Shown here piece by piece: positions 1 through 9,205 of a DNA stretch of 15,946 nucleotides (the first letter of the stretch is position 1; each line of letters starts with the position of its first letter). A program made the position numbers and the translations under genes. The stretch spans positions 1 through 15,946 of the forward strand of contig DATGEO010000121.1 of the NCBI GenBank assembly GCA_035310015.1, written 5' to 3'. This stretch comes from DATGEO01 sp035310015 (GTDB taxonomy: Bacteria > Chloroflexota > Dormibacteria > Dormibacterales > Dormibacteraceae). Under the pieces are notes generated by a model. That model saw only the letters and a program-made list of their open reading frames with translations, searched no databases and was not told the DNA's origin.

Positions 1-748
1 CGGCCGTGATCTCGGGCGCGGCGGTCGGCAGCGGAGCCGGCGCCTCCACGACAGGCTGCGGGGCGATCACCTCGCCGATGGGTGCGCCATCCCCGACCAC
101 GGCCATGCGGCGCTGTTGCGGCGAGACCATGTCCTTGTAGATCCAGCACTTGACGCCGATGGCGCCGAACGTGGTCTTGGCGGTGGCGCGGCCGAAGTCG
201 ATGTTGGCGCGCAGCGTGTGCAGAGGCACGCGGCCTTCACGGTCCCACTCCCGGCGCGCCATCTCGGCGCCGCGCAGGCGGCCGCCGCAGTAGATCCGGA
301 CACCCTTCGCGCCCGAGCGCATCGTGCGCAGGATCGCCTGCTTCATCGCCCGCTTGTAGGAGATGCGGCGCTCGATCTGGGAGGCGATGTTCTCGGCCAC
401 CAGCTGCGCGTCCAGCTCGGGCTGCTTGATCTCCTGGATCGAGATCCGCACCCGGTTGCCGAAGCGCTTCTCGAGGTCCTCGCGGAGCTGGTCGACCGAC
501 GACCCGCCCTTGCCGATCACGATGCCGGGCTTGGCGGTGTGGATGGTGACCGTCAGCTGGGCGTTCGACGAGCGCTCCGTCTCGATCTTGGCGATGCCGG
601 CGTTGCGCAGGCGCGCAAGGATCACGCGCCTCATCTCGAGGTCCTCGTGAAGCATCTTCGTGTAGTCCTTGGGGTTGGCGAACCCGTTCGCCTCCCACGG
701 ACGGAACACGCCGAGCCGGAATGCGTTCGGGTGGACTTTATGACCCAA
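1..748 (-). CDS. rpsC: 30S ribosomal protein S3 (3' end beyond the window)
   Basis: S3 of the small ribosomal subunit head, at the mRNA entry site. The start is a TTG directly abutting the TAG stop of rplV; it gives the canonical N-terminus GHKVHPNAFRLGVF, and AGAGG lies upstream. The KH-type RNA-binding loop GIVIGKGG is at about residues 75-82. The C-terminal S3 domain follows, with RVPLHTLRANIDFG and GAIGVKCWIYK. The conserved core ends near residue 210. The remaining visible residues (to 249) form a Pro/Ala/Val-rich tail with no stop before base 1, so the gene continues to the left. The tail is longer than the core of compact S3 proteins, but C-terminal extensions are common in this family. 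It is the last visible gene of the merged str-S10 operon. Identification is secure; only the C-terminus is missing. Confidence 0.96.
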   Translation of the reverse strand, partial: MGHKVHPNAFRLGVFRPWEANGFANPKDYTKMLHEDLEMRRVILARLRNAGIAKIETERSSNAQLTVTIHTAKPGIVIGKGGSSVDQLREDLEKRFGNRVRISIQEIKQPELDAQLVAENIASQIERRISYKRAMKQAILRTMRSGAKGVRIYCGGRLRGAEMARREWDREGRVPLHTLRANIDFGRATAKTTFGAIGVKCWIYKDMVSPQQRRMAVVGDGAPIGEVIAPQPVVEAPAPLPTAAPEITA

Positions 749-1105
749 CTATCTCTTTACCTCTGGTCGGTCTTCGACGACCGCCGTGATGTGGCAGGTG
801 CGGTGGAAGAACTCGTGCGCCATGCTGCGGCTGACGGGGCGCCGGCGCTTGTAGGTCGGTCCCTCGTCGATCAGCAGCTGCTTCAGGACGAGGTCCTCGC
901 GGTTCAGGTTGAAGTTGTGCTCGGCGTTGGCGGCCGCGGACTTGATCGCCTTGGCGACCTCCCGGGCGGCGTGCTTCGGCGAGAACTCGAGGAACTCGAG
1001 GGCTTCCGTCACCTTCATCCCGGTGACGGAATCCGCGACCAGGCGCGCTTTGCGCGGGGCGCGGCGGACGAATCTCTGCACTGCTGATACTTCCATCGTC
1101 GCCAT
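749..1105 (-). CDS. rplV: 50S ribosomal protein L22
   Basis: L22 binds 23S rRNA, and its long beta-hairpin lines the nascent-peptide exit tunnel. The 118 residues match the usual length. The globular part is typical: RRAPRKARLVADSVTGMKV, then SAAANAEHN near residues 57-64 and DEGPTYKRRRP at 80-90. The hairpin that normally continues with an R-A-x-G-R-A run is instead VSRSMAHEFFH (91-101), after which the family ending RTCHITAVVED resumes at the expected spacing. The ATG at 1105 lies 3 nt after the rpsS stop. A second ATG at codon 4 is an alternative start, and neither has a strong Shine-Dalgarno. The stop TAG abuts the rpsC TTG. The family call is secure despite the odd hairpin. Confidence 0.95.
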   Translation of the reverse strand: MATMEVSAVQRFVRRAPRKARLVADSVTGMKVTEALEFLEFSPKHAAREVAKAIKSAAANAEHNFNLNREDLVLKQLLIDEGPTYKRRRPVSRSMAHEFFHRTCHITAVVEDRPEVKR

Positions 1106-1108
1106 CTA

Positions 1109-1393
1109 CTACTTGAGTGCCGTCGACTTTTCGGTGTGGGTGCCGTGTCCACGGAAGTGGCGCGTCGGCGCGAACTCGCCGAGGCGGTGGCCGACCATGT
1201 TCTCGCTGATGAACACGGGCACGTGCTTGCGCCCGTCGTGCACCCCGATCGTGTGGCCGACCATGTCCGGGTAGATCACGGACGCGCGAGCCCAGGTGCG
1301 GATCACCTTCTTGTCGCGGGTCAGGTTCATCTTGTCGATTTTGTCTTTCAAGGAGGCGTTGATGAACGGCCCCTTCTTGGATGAGCGGGTCAC
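1109..1393 (-). CDS. rpsS: 30S ribosomal protein S19
   Basis: S19 sits in the 30S head, contacting 16S rRNA, S13 and the B1a intersubunit bridge. The 94-residue protein is full length, beginning TRSSKKGPFINASL. It carries the conserved central block HDGRKHVPVFISENMVGHRL and the C-terminal EFAPTRHFRGH. The start is GTG, overlapping the rplB stop as GTGA, with an AAGGA-type Shine-Dalgarno inside the end of rplB. This implies translational coupling between L2 and S19. Sequence and length are ordinary for the family. Confidence 0.96.
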   Translation of the reverse strand: MTRSSKKGPFINASLKDKIDKMNLTRDKKVIRTWARASVIYPDMVGHTIGVHDGRKHVPVFISENMVGHRLGEFAPTRHFRGHGTHTEKSTALK

Positions 1394-2232
1394 TTCTTAC
1401 GTCCTTTCTTCTCACGGCGGCGGATGATCAGCTTGTCCGAGGCCTTCTTGGGCTTGCGCGTGCGGTAACCCAGGGCAGGCTGGCCCCATGGGGTCTTCGG
1501 GTTGCCTCCAGGGCCGGTCTTGCCCTCGCCCCCGCCGTGCGGATGGTCCCTGGGGTTCATCGTCGAGCCGCGCACCGTCGGCCTGACTCCGAGCCAGCGG
1601 CTGCGTCCGGCCTTGCCGCCCGACTCGTTCTCGTGCTCGATGTTACCGACCTGGCCGATCGTGGCCTGGCAGTTGACGTGGATCCGGCGCAGCTCGCCCG
1701 AAGGCATGCGCACCACGGCGTAGTCGCCTTCCTTCGCGAGCAGCTGGGCGGAAGTGCCGGCTGAGCGCACCAGCTGGCCGCCACGGCCGAGCGTGAGCTC
1801 GATGTTGTGAATCGTCGAGCCGACCGGGATGTTCGCCAGCGGGATGGCGTTGCCAACCCTCACGGGCGCGTCGACCCCGCTCTCGATCGGGTCCCCCACC
1901 TTCAGGCCGAGCGGCGCCAGGATGTAGCGCTTCTCGCCGTCCTTGTAGTTGATGAGGGCGATCCGGGCGCTGCGGTTGGGGTCGTACTCGATCGTGGCGA
2001 CCTTGCCCGGCACGCCGTGCTTGTCGCGCTTGAAGTCGATCTTGCGGTAGATCTTGCGGTAGCCGCCGCCCTGGTGCCGCGTAGTGATGCGTCCCTGGTT
2101 GTTGCGGCCGGCATGTGTCGGGATCGACTCGGTGAGGGTCTTCTCGGGCGTGTCCGTCGTGATCTCGTCGAATCCGGAGATCGACATGAACCGGCGGCCC
2201 GGGCTGGTCGGCTTGAACTTTCTAATCGGCAT
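1390..2232 (-). CDS. rplB: 50S ribosomal protein L2
   Basis: L2 is a primary 23S rRNA-binding protein needed for subunit association and for the peptidyl-transferase centre. The 280 residues match the family (about 275). The N-terminal RNA-binding domain shows GRNNQGRITTRHQGGG at about 42-57. The C-terminal domain carries the hallmark MNPRDHPHGGGEG at about 225-237, including the conserved histidines H230 and H232. The C-terminus is the usual basic tail (RRREKKGRKK). The ATG overlaps the upstream rplW stop by one base (TGATG), and the stop overlaps the rpsS GTG, placing it tightly inside the S10 gene order. Nothing unusual is seen. Confidence 0.97.
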   Translation of the reverse strand: MPIRKFKPTSPGRRFMSISGFDEITTDTPEKTLTESIPTHAGRNNQGRITTRHQGGGYRKIYRKIDFKRDKHGVPGKVATIEYDPNRSARIALINYKDGEKRYILAPLGLKVGDPIESGVDAPVRVGNAIPLANIPVGSTIHNIELTLGRGGQLVRSAGTSAQLLAKEGDYAVVRMPSGELRRIHVNCQATIGQVGNIEHENESGGKAGRSRWLGVRPTVRGSTMNPRDHPHGGGEGKTGPGGNPKTPWGQPALGYRTRKPKKASDKLIIRRREKKGRKK

Positions 2233-2546
2233 CAGACGCTCCCAAACAGGCCTTCGATCTTTTGACCGGCCCCGAGGGTGACGATGGCCTTCTTCCAGTC
2301 GGCCGTGTGGCCGATCGACCCGAGCCGGCGCATGCTGCGGCGCTTCTTGCCGCGCATGCTCACGGTGTTGACGTCGCGGACCTTGATGCCCTGCGCCTCG
2401 TACTGCTCCTCGAGCGCCTTCTTGATCTCCGTCTTGGAGGCGCGCGGCGCCACTCTGAACGTGTACCGGCCCTGCGTGTAGAGCTGGTACGTGCGCTCGG
2501 TGATGACCGGGCCGATCACGATCTCGGACGCGGCGCGGGTCGTCAT
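2232..2546 (-). CDS. rplW: 50S ribosomal protein L23
   Basis: L23 lies at the exit-tunnel mouth and is the docking point for trigger factor and signal recognition particle. The 104-residue protein shows the family pattern: IVIGPVITERTYQL near the N-terminus, then YTFRVAPRASKTEIKKALE, then a basic loop RGKKRRSMRRLG, and a C-terminal WKKAIVTL. The start ATG overlaps the rplD stop (ATGA), and the stop overlaps the rplB ATG (TGATG), consistent with coupled translation. It is of normal length, and no missing blocks are apparent. Confidence 0.95.
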   Translation of the reverse strand: MTTRAASEIVIGPVITERTYQLYTQGRYTFRVAPRASKTEIKKALEEQYEAQGIKVRDVNTVSMRGKKRRSMRRLGSIGHTADWKKAIVTLGAGQKIEGLFGSV

Positions 2547-3268
2547 TCGTCTTCCTTCGCCGCGCTGGGACGCACCGGCTTGCAGAAGTTCTCCTGCAGC
2601 AGCTCCAGGCTGTCCTTCGCGATCAGCAGGTAGGTGTAGGTGAGGAGGTCGCGGACGTTCATGTTCCGGGCCAGGATGATCTTGGCCCCGGTCAGGTTCT
2701 CGAAGCTGCGGCTGACCACCAGGTTGGGCGCCGGCAGCACCACCAGCGTGGTGCCTTCGAACCCGATCGTGGTCATCAGCTCCGCCGCCTGGCTGGTCTT
2801 GGGTTCCTCGAAGCCGAAGGCTTCGATCACGCCGACCTGGCCTTCGATCGCCTTCTGGCTGAGGGCGGAGCGCAGGGCGAGCCTGCGCATCTGCTTGGGC
2901 ATGCGCTGCTCGTAGCTGCGCGGGCGCGGGCCGAAGACCGCGGCGCCACCCTTCATCGAAGGCTCACGGGTGGAGCCGTGGCGGGCGCGGCCGGTGCCCT
3001 TCTGGCGGTACGGCTTGGCCCCGCCGCCGGACACCGTGGCCCGGGTCTTGGTCGAGGCGTTGCCCTGGCGGGCGTTCGCCATCTGGCGGACGTAGGCCTG
3101 GTGCATCACGCCCATGTTCGGCGTCTCGGCGAAGATCACCTTCGGCAGCTCGAAGTCGCCCTGGCGCTCGCCGGCGGAGTCGAAGAAGGGCGCGTGCAGG
3201 TGGTCCGCCTCCTTCTTCTCGGCCTTCTTCCTGGCGGCCGGTCTGCGTGCCGTTTTGCTCTGAGCCAT
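2543..3268 (-). CDS. rplD: 50S ribosomal protein L4
   Basis: L4 binds 23S rRNA and its extended loop reaches the exit tunnel; in E. coli it also feeds back on the S10 operon. The tunnel loop is clear: KPYRQKGTGRARHGS, with the conserved KGTGRAR intact, followed by GGAAVFGPRPRSY. At 241 residues it is longer than the usual 205-220 because of an N-terminal segment rich in Lys, Arg and Ala (about residues 2-22) before the domain proper. I chose the ATG at 3268, which overlaps the rplC stop as TGATG. The frame stays open further upstream inside rplC, but that extension matches nothing. The stop overlaps the rplW start. Confidence 0.95.
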   Translation of the reverse strand: MAQSKTARRPAARKKAEKKEADHLHAPFFDSAGERQGDFELPKVIFAETPNMGVMHQAYVRQMANARQGNASTKTRATVSGGGAKPYRQKGTGRARHGSTREPSMKGGAAVFGPRPRSYEQRMPKQMRRLALRSALSQKAIEGQVGVIEAFGFEEPKTSQAAELMTTIGFEGTTLVVLPAPNLVVSRSFENLTGAKIILARNMNVRDLLTYTYLLIAKDSLELLQENFCKPVRPSAAKEDE

Positions 3269-3930
3269 CAGACCTTCCTTCCGGTCGGCTTGCCCGCGGG
3301 GCCCTTGACCTTGACCGGCTTGGTCGACTGGCGGACCAGGACCAGGGCGCCCTTCGCGCCGGGGACGCCGCCCTTGAGCAGCAGCAGGTTGCGGTCGGCG
3401 TCGACCCTCACGACCTTGTAGGCCCGGCCGGTGACGCGCTCGTTGCCCATCTGGCCCGACATGCGCACGCCCTTGAAGACGCGCGCCGCGTCGGTGGCGC
3501 CGATGGCGCCCGGCTGGCGAACGTTCATGGAGCCGTGCGACTCCGGGCCCCGGCTGAACTTGTGGCGCTTGATCAGGCCCTGGAAGCCCTTGCCCTTGGA
3601 GGTCGCGGTGACGTCCACGATCTCGCCCGCGGCGAAGATCTCGGCCTTCAGCTCCTGGCCCTGCTCGATGCCCGAGTAGTTGCGAATCTCGACGACGTGG
3701 CGGTGCGGCTCGACGTCGGCCGCCTTGAACACGCCCGCCCGCGCCTGGGTCAAGCGCTTGGCGTCGATCGGCTCGAACGCGATGCGCGCGGCCTCGTAGC
3801 CGTCCTTCTCCTTGGTGCGCAGGCCGAGGACCCGGCACGGGCCGGCCTCGAGCACTGTCACCGCGGAGACGGTGCCGTCCTGGTTGAACAGCTGGGTCAT
3901 GCCCAGCTTGCGGGCAAGCAGTCCTTTCAC
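3268..3930 (-). CDS. rplC: 50S ribosomal protein L3
   Basis: L3 is an early-assembly 23S rRNA-binding protein whose long loop approaches the peptidyl-transferase centre. The 220-residue protein begins KGLLARKLGMTQLF and shows TSKGKGFQGLIKRHKFSRG at about 110-128, followed by VFKGVRMSGQMGNERVTG. In between, the family normally has IG, seven residues ending in T-P-G-R/K, then VFKG. Here it reads IGATDAARVFKG, one residue shorter and without Pro-Gly. The start is GTG, 7 nt after the rpsJ stop, chosen because it gives the canonical N-terminus. The stop overlaps the rplD ATG. Confidence 0.95.
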   Translation of the reverse strand: MKGLLARKLGMTQLFNQDGTVSAVTVLEAGPCRVLGLRTKEKDGYEAARIAFEPIDAKRLTQARAGVFKAADVEPHRHVVEIRNYSGIEQGQELKAEIFAAGEIVDVTATSKGKGFQGLIKRHKFSRGPESHGSMNVRQPGAIGATDAARVFKGVRMSGQMGNERVTGRAYKVVRVDADRNLLLLKGGVPGAKGALVLVRQSTKPVKVKGPAGKPTGRKV

Positions 3931-3937
3931 TCTTCGC

Positions 3938-4243
3938 TCAGCTCTTGATCTCGATGCTCACGCCCGCCGGGAGGCTGAGGCGCATGAGCGCGTCGACGAC
4001 GCGCGGGTTGGGGTCGAGGATGTCGACGATGCGTTTGTGGGTGCGCATCTCGAACTGCTCACGGGAGTCCTTGTCGATGAACGGGCTGCGAATGACCGTG
4101 AGCTTGGAGATCTCTGTCGGGAGCGGGATCGGGCCGGCGGTGCGCGCGTTCGTACGGCGGGCGGTGTCCACGATCTTGTCCGCCGCCTGGTCCAGCACAC
4201 GGTGGTCGTATGCCTTGAGCCGGATACGAATCTTCTGCGCCAC
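3938..4243 (-). CDS. rpsJ: 30S ribosomal protein S10 (NusE)
   Basis: S10 is part of the 30S head and, as NusE, joins transcription antitermination complexes through NusB and NusG. The 101-residue protein is typical: KIRIRLKAYDHRVLDQAADK at the N-terminus, GPIPLPTE in the loop, SPFIDKDSREQFEMRTHKR, and a hydrophobic C-terminal strand ending VSIEIKS. The start is GTG, with AAGAGG about ten bases upstream in the 25-nt gap after tuf. That gap has no visible terminator, so S10-cluster genes are probably transcribed together with the str genes. Confidence 0.96.
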   Translation of the reverse strand: MAQKIRIRLKAYDHRVLDQAADKIVDTARRTNARTAGPIPLPTEISKLTVIRSPFIDKDSREQFEMRTHKRIVDILDPNPRVVDALMRLSLPAGVSIEIKS

Positions 4244-4268
4244 TGCCTAGCCCTCTTCCCCTATGGCC

Positions 4269-5456
<1,188 letters not shown>

Positions 5457-5461
5457 TGCTC

Positions 5462-5467
5462 CCTCCT
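5462..5467 (-). promoter_or_regulatory. Strong Shine-Dalgarno of tuf
   Basis: AGGAGG on the minus strand, with a five-base spacer (GAGCA) to the GTG start of tuf, in the short gap after the fusA stop. It fixes the GTG as the start and is among the strongest ribosome-binding sites in the window, fitting the high demand for EF-Tu. Confidence 0.8.
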
Positions 5468-5469
5468 AA

Positions 5470-7578
<2,109 letters not shown>

Positions 7579-7583
7579 CTCTC

Positions 7584-8054
7584 TTAGTACCGGAAGTGGC
7601 TGAAAGCCTTGTTGCTCTCGGCCATCCGATGGGTTTCTTCCTTCCTCTTCACGGCGCCACCCGTGTTCTGCGACGCGTCGAGGATCTCGAACGCGAGCTT
7701 CTCGGCCATGCTGCGGCCGCCGCGCTGGCGCGCGAAGCGAACGATCCAGCGGCGCGCGAGCGCCAGCCGGCGGTCAGGCCGGATCTCGACCGGGACCTGG
7801 TAGGTCGCGCCACCGACGCGGCGGGGCTTGACCTCGAGCAGCGGGGTGGCGTTGCGCAGCGCCGTCTCGAACACCTCGAGCGGCTCCTTCTTGGACTGCT
7901 TGGAGGCGCGGGCGAGGGCGTCGTAGACCACCCGCTCGGCCGTCGACCGCTTGCCGCGGCTCATGACCACGTTCACGAACTTGGAGATGGCCTCGGACTG
8001 GTAGACGGCGTCGGGCGCGATGACACGCTTGACCGGGCGATTGCGGCGCGGCAT
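7584..8054 (-). CDS. rpsG: 30S ribosomal protein S7
   Basis: S7 organises the 3' major domain of 16S rRNA and contacts the E-site tRNA; in E. coli it represses the str operon. The 156-residue protein has the standard length. It begins PRRNRPVKRVIAPDAVY, has KFVNVVMSRGKRSTAERVVY, then KPRRVGGATYQVPVEI and the C-terminal GGAVKRKEETHRMAESNKAF. The ATG overlaps the rpsL stop by one base (TGATG), indicating coupled translation. No unusual features are seen. Confidence 0.97.
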   Translation of the reverse strand: MPRRNRPVKRVIAPDAVYQSEAISKFVNVVMSRGKRSTAERVVYDALARASKQSKKEPLEVFETALRNATPLLEVKPRRVGGATYQVPVEIRPDRRLALARRWIVRFARQRGGRSMAEKLAFEILDASQNTGGAVKRKEETHRMAESNKAFSHFRY

Positions 8055-8440
8055 CAGGCAGCTGCCTTCGACTTCTCGCGCTTGGCGCCGTACTTGGAAC
8101 GCGCCTTCTTGCGGTTCTTGGTGCCGGCGGTATCGAGCGTGCCCCGGATGATGTGGTAGCGCACGCCCGGCAGGTCCTTCACGCGGCCGCCGCGGATGAG
8201 CACCACGGAGTGCTCCTGAAGGTTGTGGCCGATGCCGGGGATGTAGGCGGTGACCTCGATCCCGGTGGTCAGGCGCACGCGCGCCACCTTGCGGAGAGCA
8301 GAGTTCGGCTTCTTCGGCGTCTGGGTGTAAACGCGCACGCAGACGCCCCGCCGCTGCGGCGAGCCCTTCAGCGCGGGCGCCTTAGACTTGGCCCTTGCGG
8401 CCTTGCGGCCGATGCGGACCAGCTGCTGGATTGTTGGCAA
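8054..8440 (-). CDS. rpsL: 30S ribosomal protein S12
   Basis: S12 sits at the decoding centre and controls accuracy. The 128 residues include PTIQQLVR at the N-terminus, TPKKPNSALRK at about 41-51 and GGRVKDLPGVRY at about 84-94. Lysines are present at the two positions where streptomycin-resistance mutations usually fall (K43/K44 and K88), so the protein looks drug-sensitive in type. D89, the residue methylthiolated in many bacteria, is also present. The start is TTG, supported by AGGAG six bases upstream. It is the first gene of the merged str-S10 unit, with a 59-bp divergent gap to the methyltransferase gene and no rpoC immediately upstream. Confidence 0.97.
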   Translation of the reverse strand: MPTIQQLVRIGRKAARAKSKAPALKGSPQRRGVCVRVYTQTPKKPNSALRKVARVRLTTGIEVTAYIPGIGHNLQEHSVVLIRGGRVKDLPGVRYHIIRGTLDTAGTKNRKKARSKYGAKREKSKAAA

Positions 8441-8446
8441 ACGACT

Positions 8447-8451
8447 CTCCT
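8447..8451 (-). promoter_or_regulatory. Shine-Dalgarno of rpsL selecting a TTG start
   Basis: AGGAG on the minus strand, six bases before the TTG at 8440. It supports TTG as the genuine initiation codon of S12, because no ATG or GTG nearby gives the family N-terminus. Confidence 0.7.
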
Positions 8452-8499
8452 GAATTCGGTTCGAATCCCAGGCGGCAATAGCCGATTGGGCGACAAACG

Positions 8500-9114
8500 A
8501 TGAGTATACCCAAAAACCATTACTTCAACCCGGCCCCTGAGGTGGCCTCGCGGCCGCACACCGTTCGCCTTCGGCTCGGCGAACTGGACCTCTCGCTGCA
8601 GTCCGACCGGGGCGTGTTCGGGGCCAGGCGGATCGACCTCGGGACCGAGGTGCTGCTGCGCTCGGCGCCCCCGCCGCCGGAGTCGGGTGAGGTCCTGGAC
8701 CTGGGCGCCGGCTACGGCCCGATCGCGATCGCCCTGGCGCGTTCGTCGCCGGGAGCGCGCTTCTGGGCGGTCGACGTCAACCAGCGCGCGGTGGAGCTGG
8801 CCCGCGCGAACGCGGCGGCGGCCGGAGCGGCCAACGTGGTCGCGGCCCTCCCCGACGACGTGCCCCCGGACGTCCGCTTCGCCGCGATCTACTCCAACCC
8901 GCCCGTGCGGATCGGCAAGGGGCCGCTGCACGAGCTGCTCGAGCGGTGGCTGGCGCGGCTGGAGCCCGGCGGGCGGGGGTACCTGGTGGTGCAGCGAAAC
9001 CTCGGGGCGGACTCGCTGGCGGCCTGGCTGGCGGCGGCGGGATACCCCGTCGAGCGGCTGAAGTCGAAGAAGGGCTATCGGATCCTGGCGGTGGGCCCCA
9101 GGCCGGCGGACTGA
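8500..9114 (+). CDS. Class I SAM-dependent methyltransferase, YbxB/RsmC-like
   Basis: Predicted S-adenosylmethionine-dependent methyltransferase of the 'methyltransferase small' (MTS) type, related to RsmC (16S rRNA guanine-N2) and B. subtilis YbxB. The 204 residues carry motif I VLDLGAGYG (65-73), an acidic SAM-ribose position in VDVN (91-94), and the N-P-P-V-R-I-G-K motif (133-140). That motif marks N-methyltransferases acting on planar bases and closely follows RsmC/YbxB. The later VVQRNLGA and KSKKGYRILAV also match YbxB style. It is a single-domain form, lacking the extra N-terminal domain of E. coli RsmC. ATG at 8500 follows an in-frame TAG at 8479-8481, and no clear Shine-Dalgarno is visible. 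It is divergent from rpsL. An rRNA or tRNA target is likely, but the exact substrate cannot be read from sequence. Confidence 0.85.
   Translation: MSIPKNHYFNPAPEVASRPHTVRLRLGELDLSLQSDRGVFGARRIDLGTEVLLRSAPPPPESGEVLDLGAGYGPIAIALARSSPGARFWAVDVNQRAVELARANAAAAGAANVVAALPDDVPPDVRFAAIYSNPPVRIGKGPLHELLERWLARLEPGGRGYLVVQRNLGADSLAAWLAAAGYPVERLKSKKGYRILAVGPRPAD
8503..8508 (-). promoter_or_regulatory. Probable -10 box of the rpsL (str-S10) promoter
   Basis: TATACT on the minus strand, preceded by TGGG, resembling an extended -10 with the TG one base off its usual place. It implies an RNA start near 8496 and an rpsL leader of roughly 55 nt. The best -35-like hexamer, TTGAAG (8523-8528), is only 14 bp away, so the -35 is uncertain. 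The box overlaps codons 2-3 of the divergent methyltransferase gene. This is inferred from motif and position only. Confidence 0.4.
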
Positions 9115-9156
9115 GCCAGGCGCGCAGGCGCGCTTCTGTGCACATAAGCGGCGATC

Positions 9157-9180
9157 CGCGGGGGCGCCGGGCCCGCGTTT
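9157..9180 (+). terminator. Candidate terminator after the methyltransferase gene
   Basis: Inverted repeat CGCGGG (9157-9162) and CCCGCG (9172-9177) with a nine-base loop, followed by TTT on the plus strand. It lies about 40 nt after the methyltransferase stop and before the convergent end of oppF. The T-run is short, so this is a weak intrinsic terminator at best. A tandem 8-bp repeat AGGCGCGC (9118-9133) sits just upstream. The rest of the 91-bp convergent gap shows nothing else. Confidence 0.35.
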
Positions 9181-9205
9181 GTGCGCCAACCGGGGGGTCC
9201 GCCGC

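Noticed and set aside
116..1087. A 323-codon plus-strand frame opposite rpsC and rplV
   Set aside because: It lies across two ribosomal protein genes whose minus-strand reading is certain. No motif or ribosome-binding site supports it.
3269..3838. Upstream in-frame extension of rplD by 190 codons
   Set aside because: It runs through rplC in the wrong frame and has Gly/Arg/Pro-rich nonsense composition. The ATG at 3268 with its TGATG junction is the credible start.
4244..4268. Possible promoter or terminator between tuf and rpsJ separating str from S10
   Set aside because: The 25-nt gap holds only a Shine-Dalgarno for rpsJ. No stem with T-run and no promoter hexamers are seen.
8454..8468. 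tRNA T-arm-like sequence GGTTCGAATCC (a possible tRNA remnant or attachment site)
   Set aside because: Only the two base pairs next to the loop match, and no acceptor, anticodon or D arm is present. It lies in the rpsL leader beside housekeeping genes with no integrase. The ATTCG/CGAAT mini-hairpin is probably coincidental.
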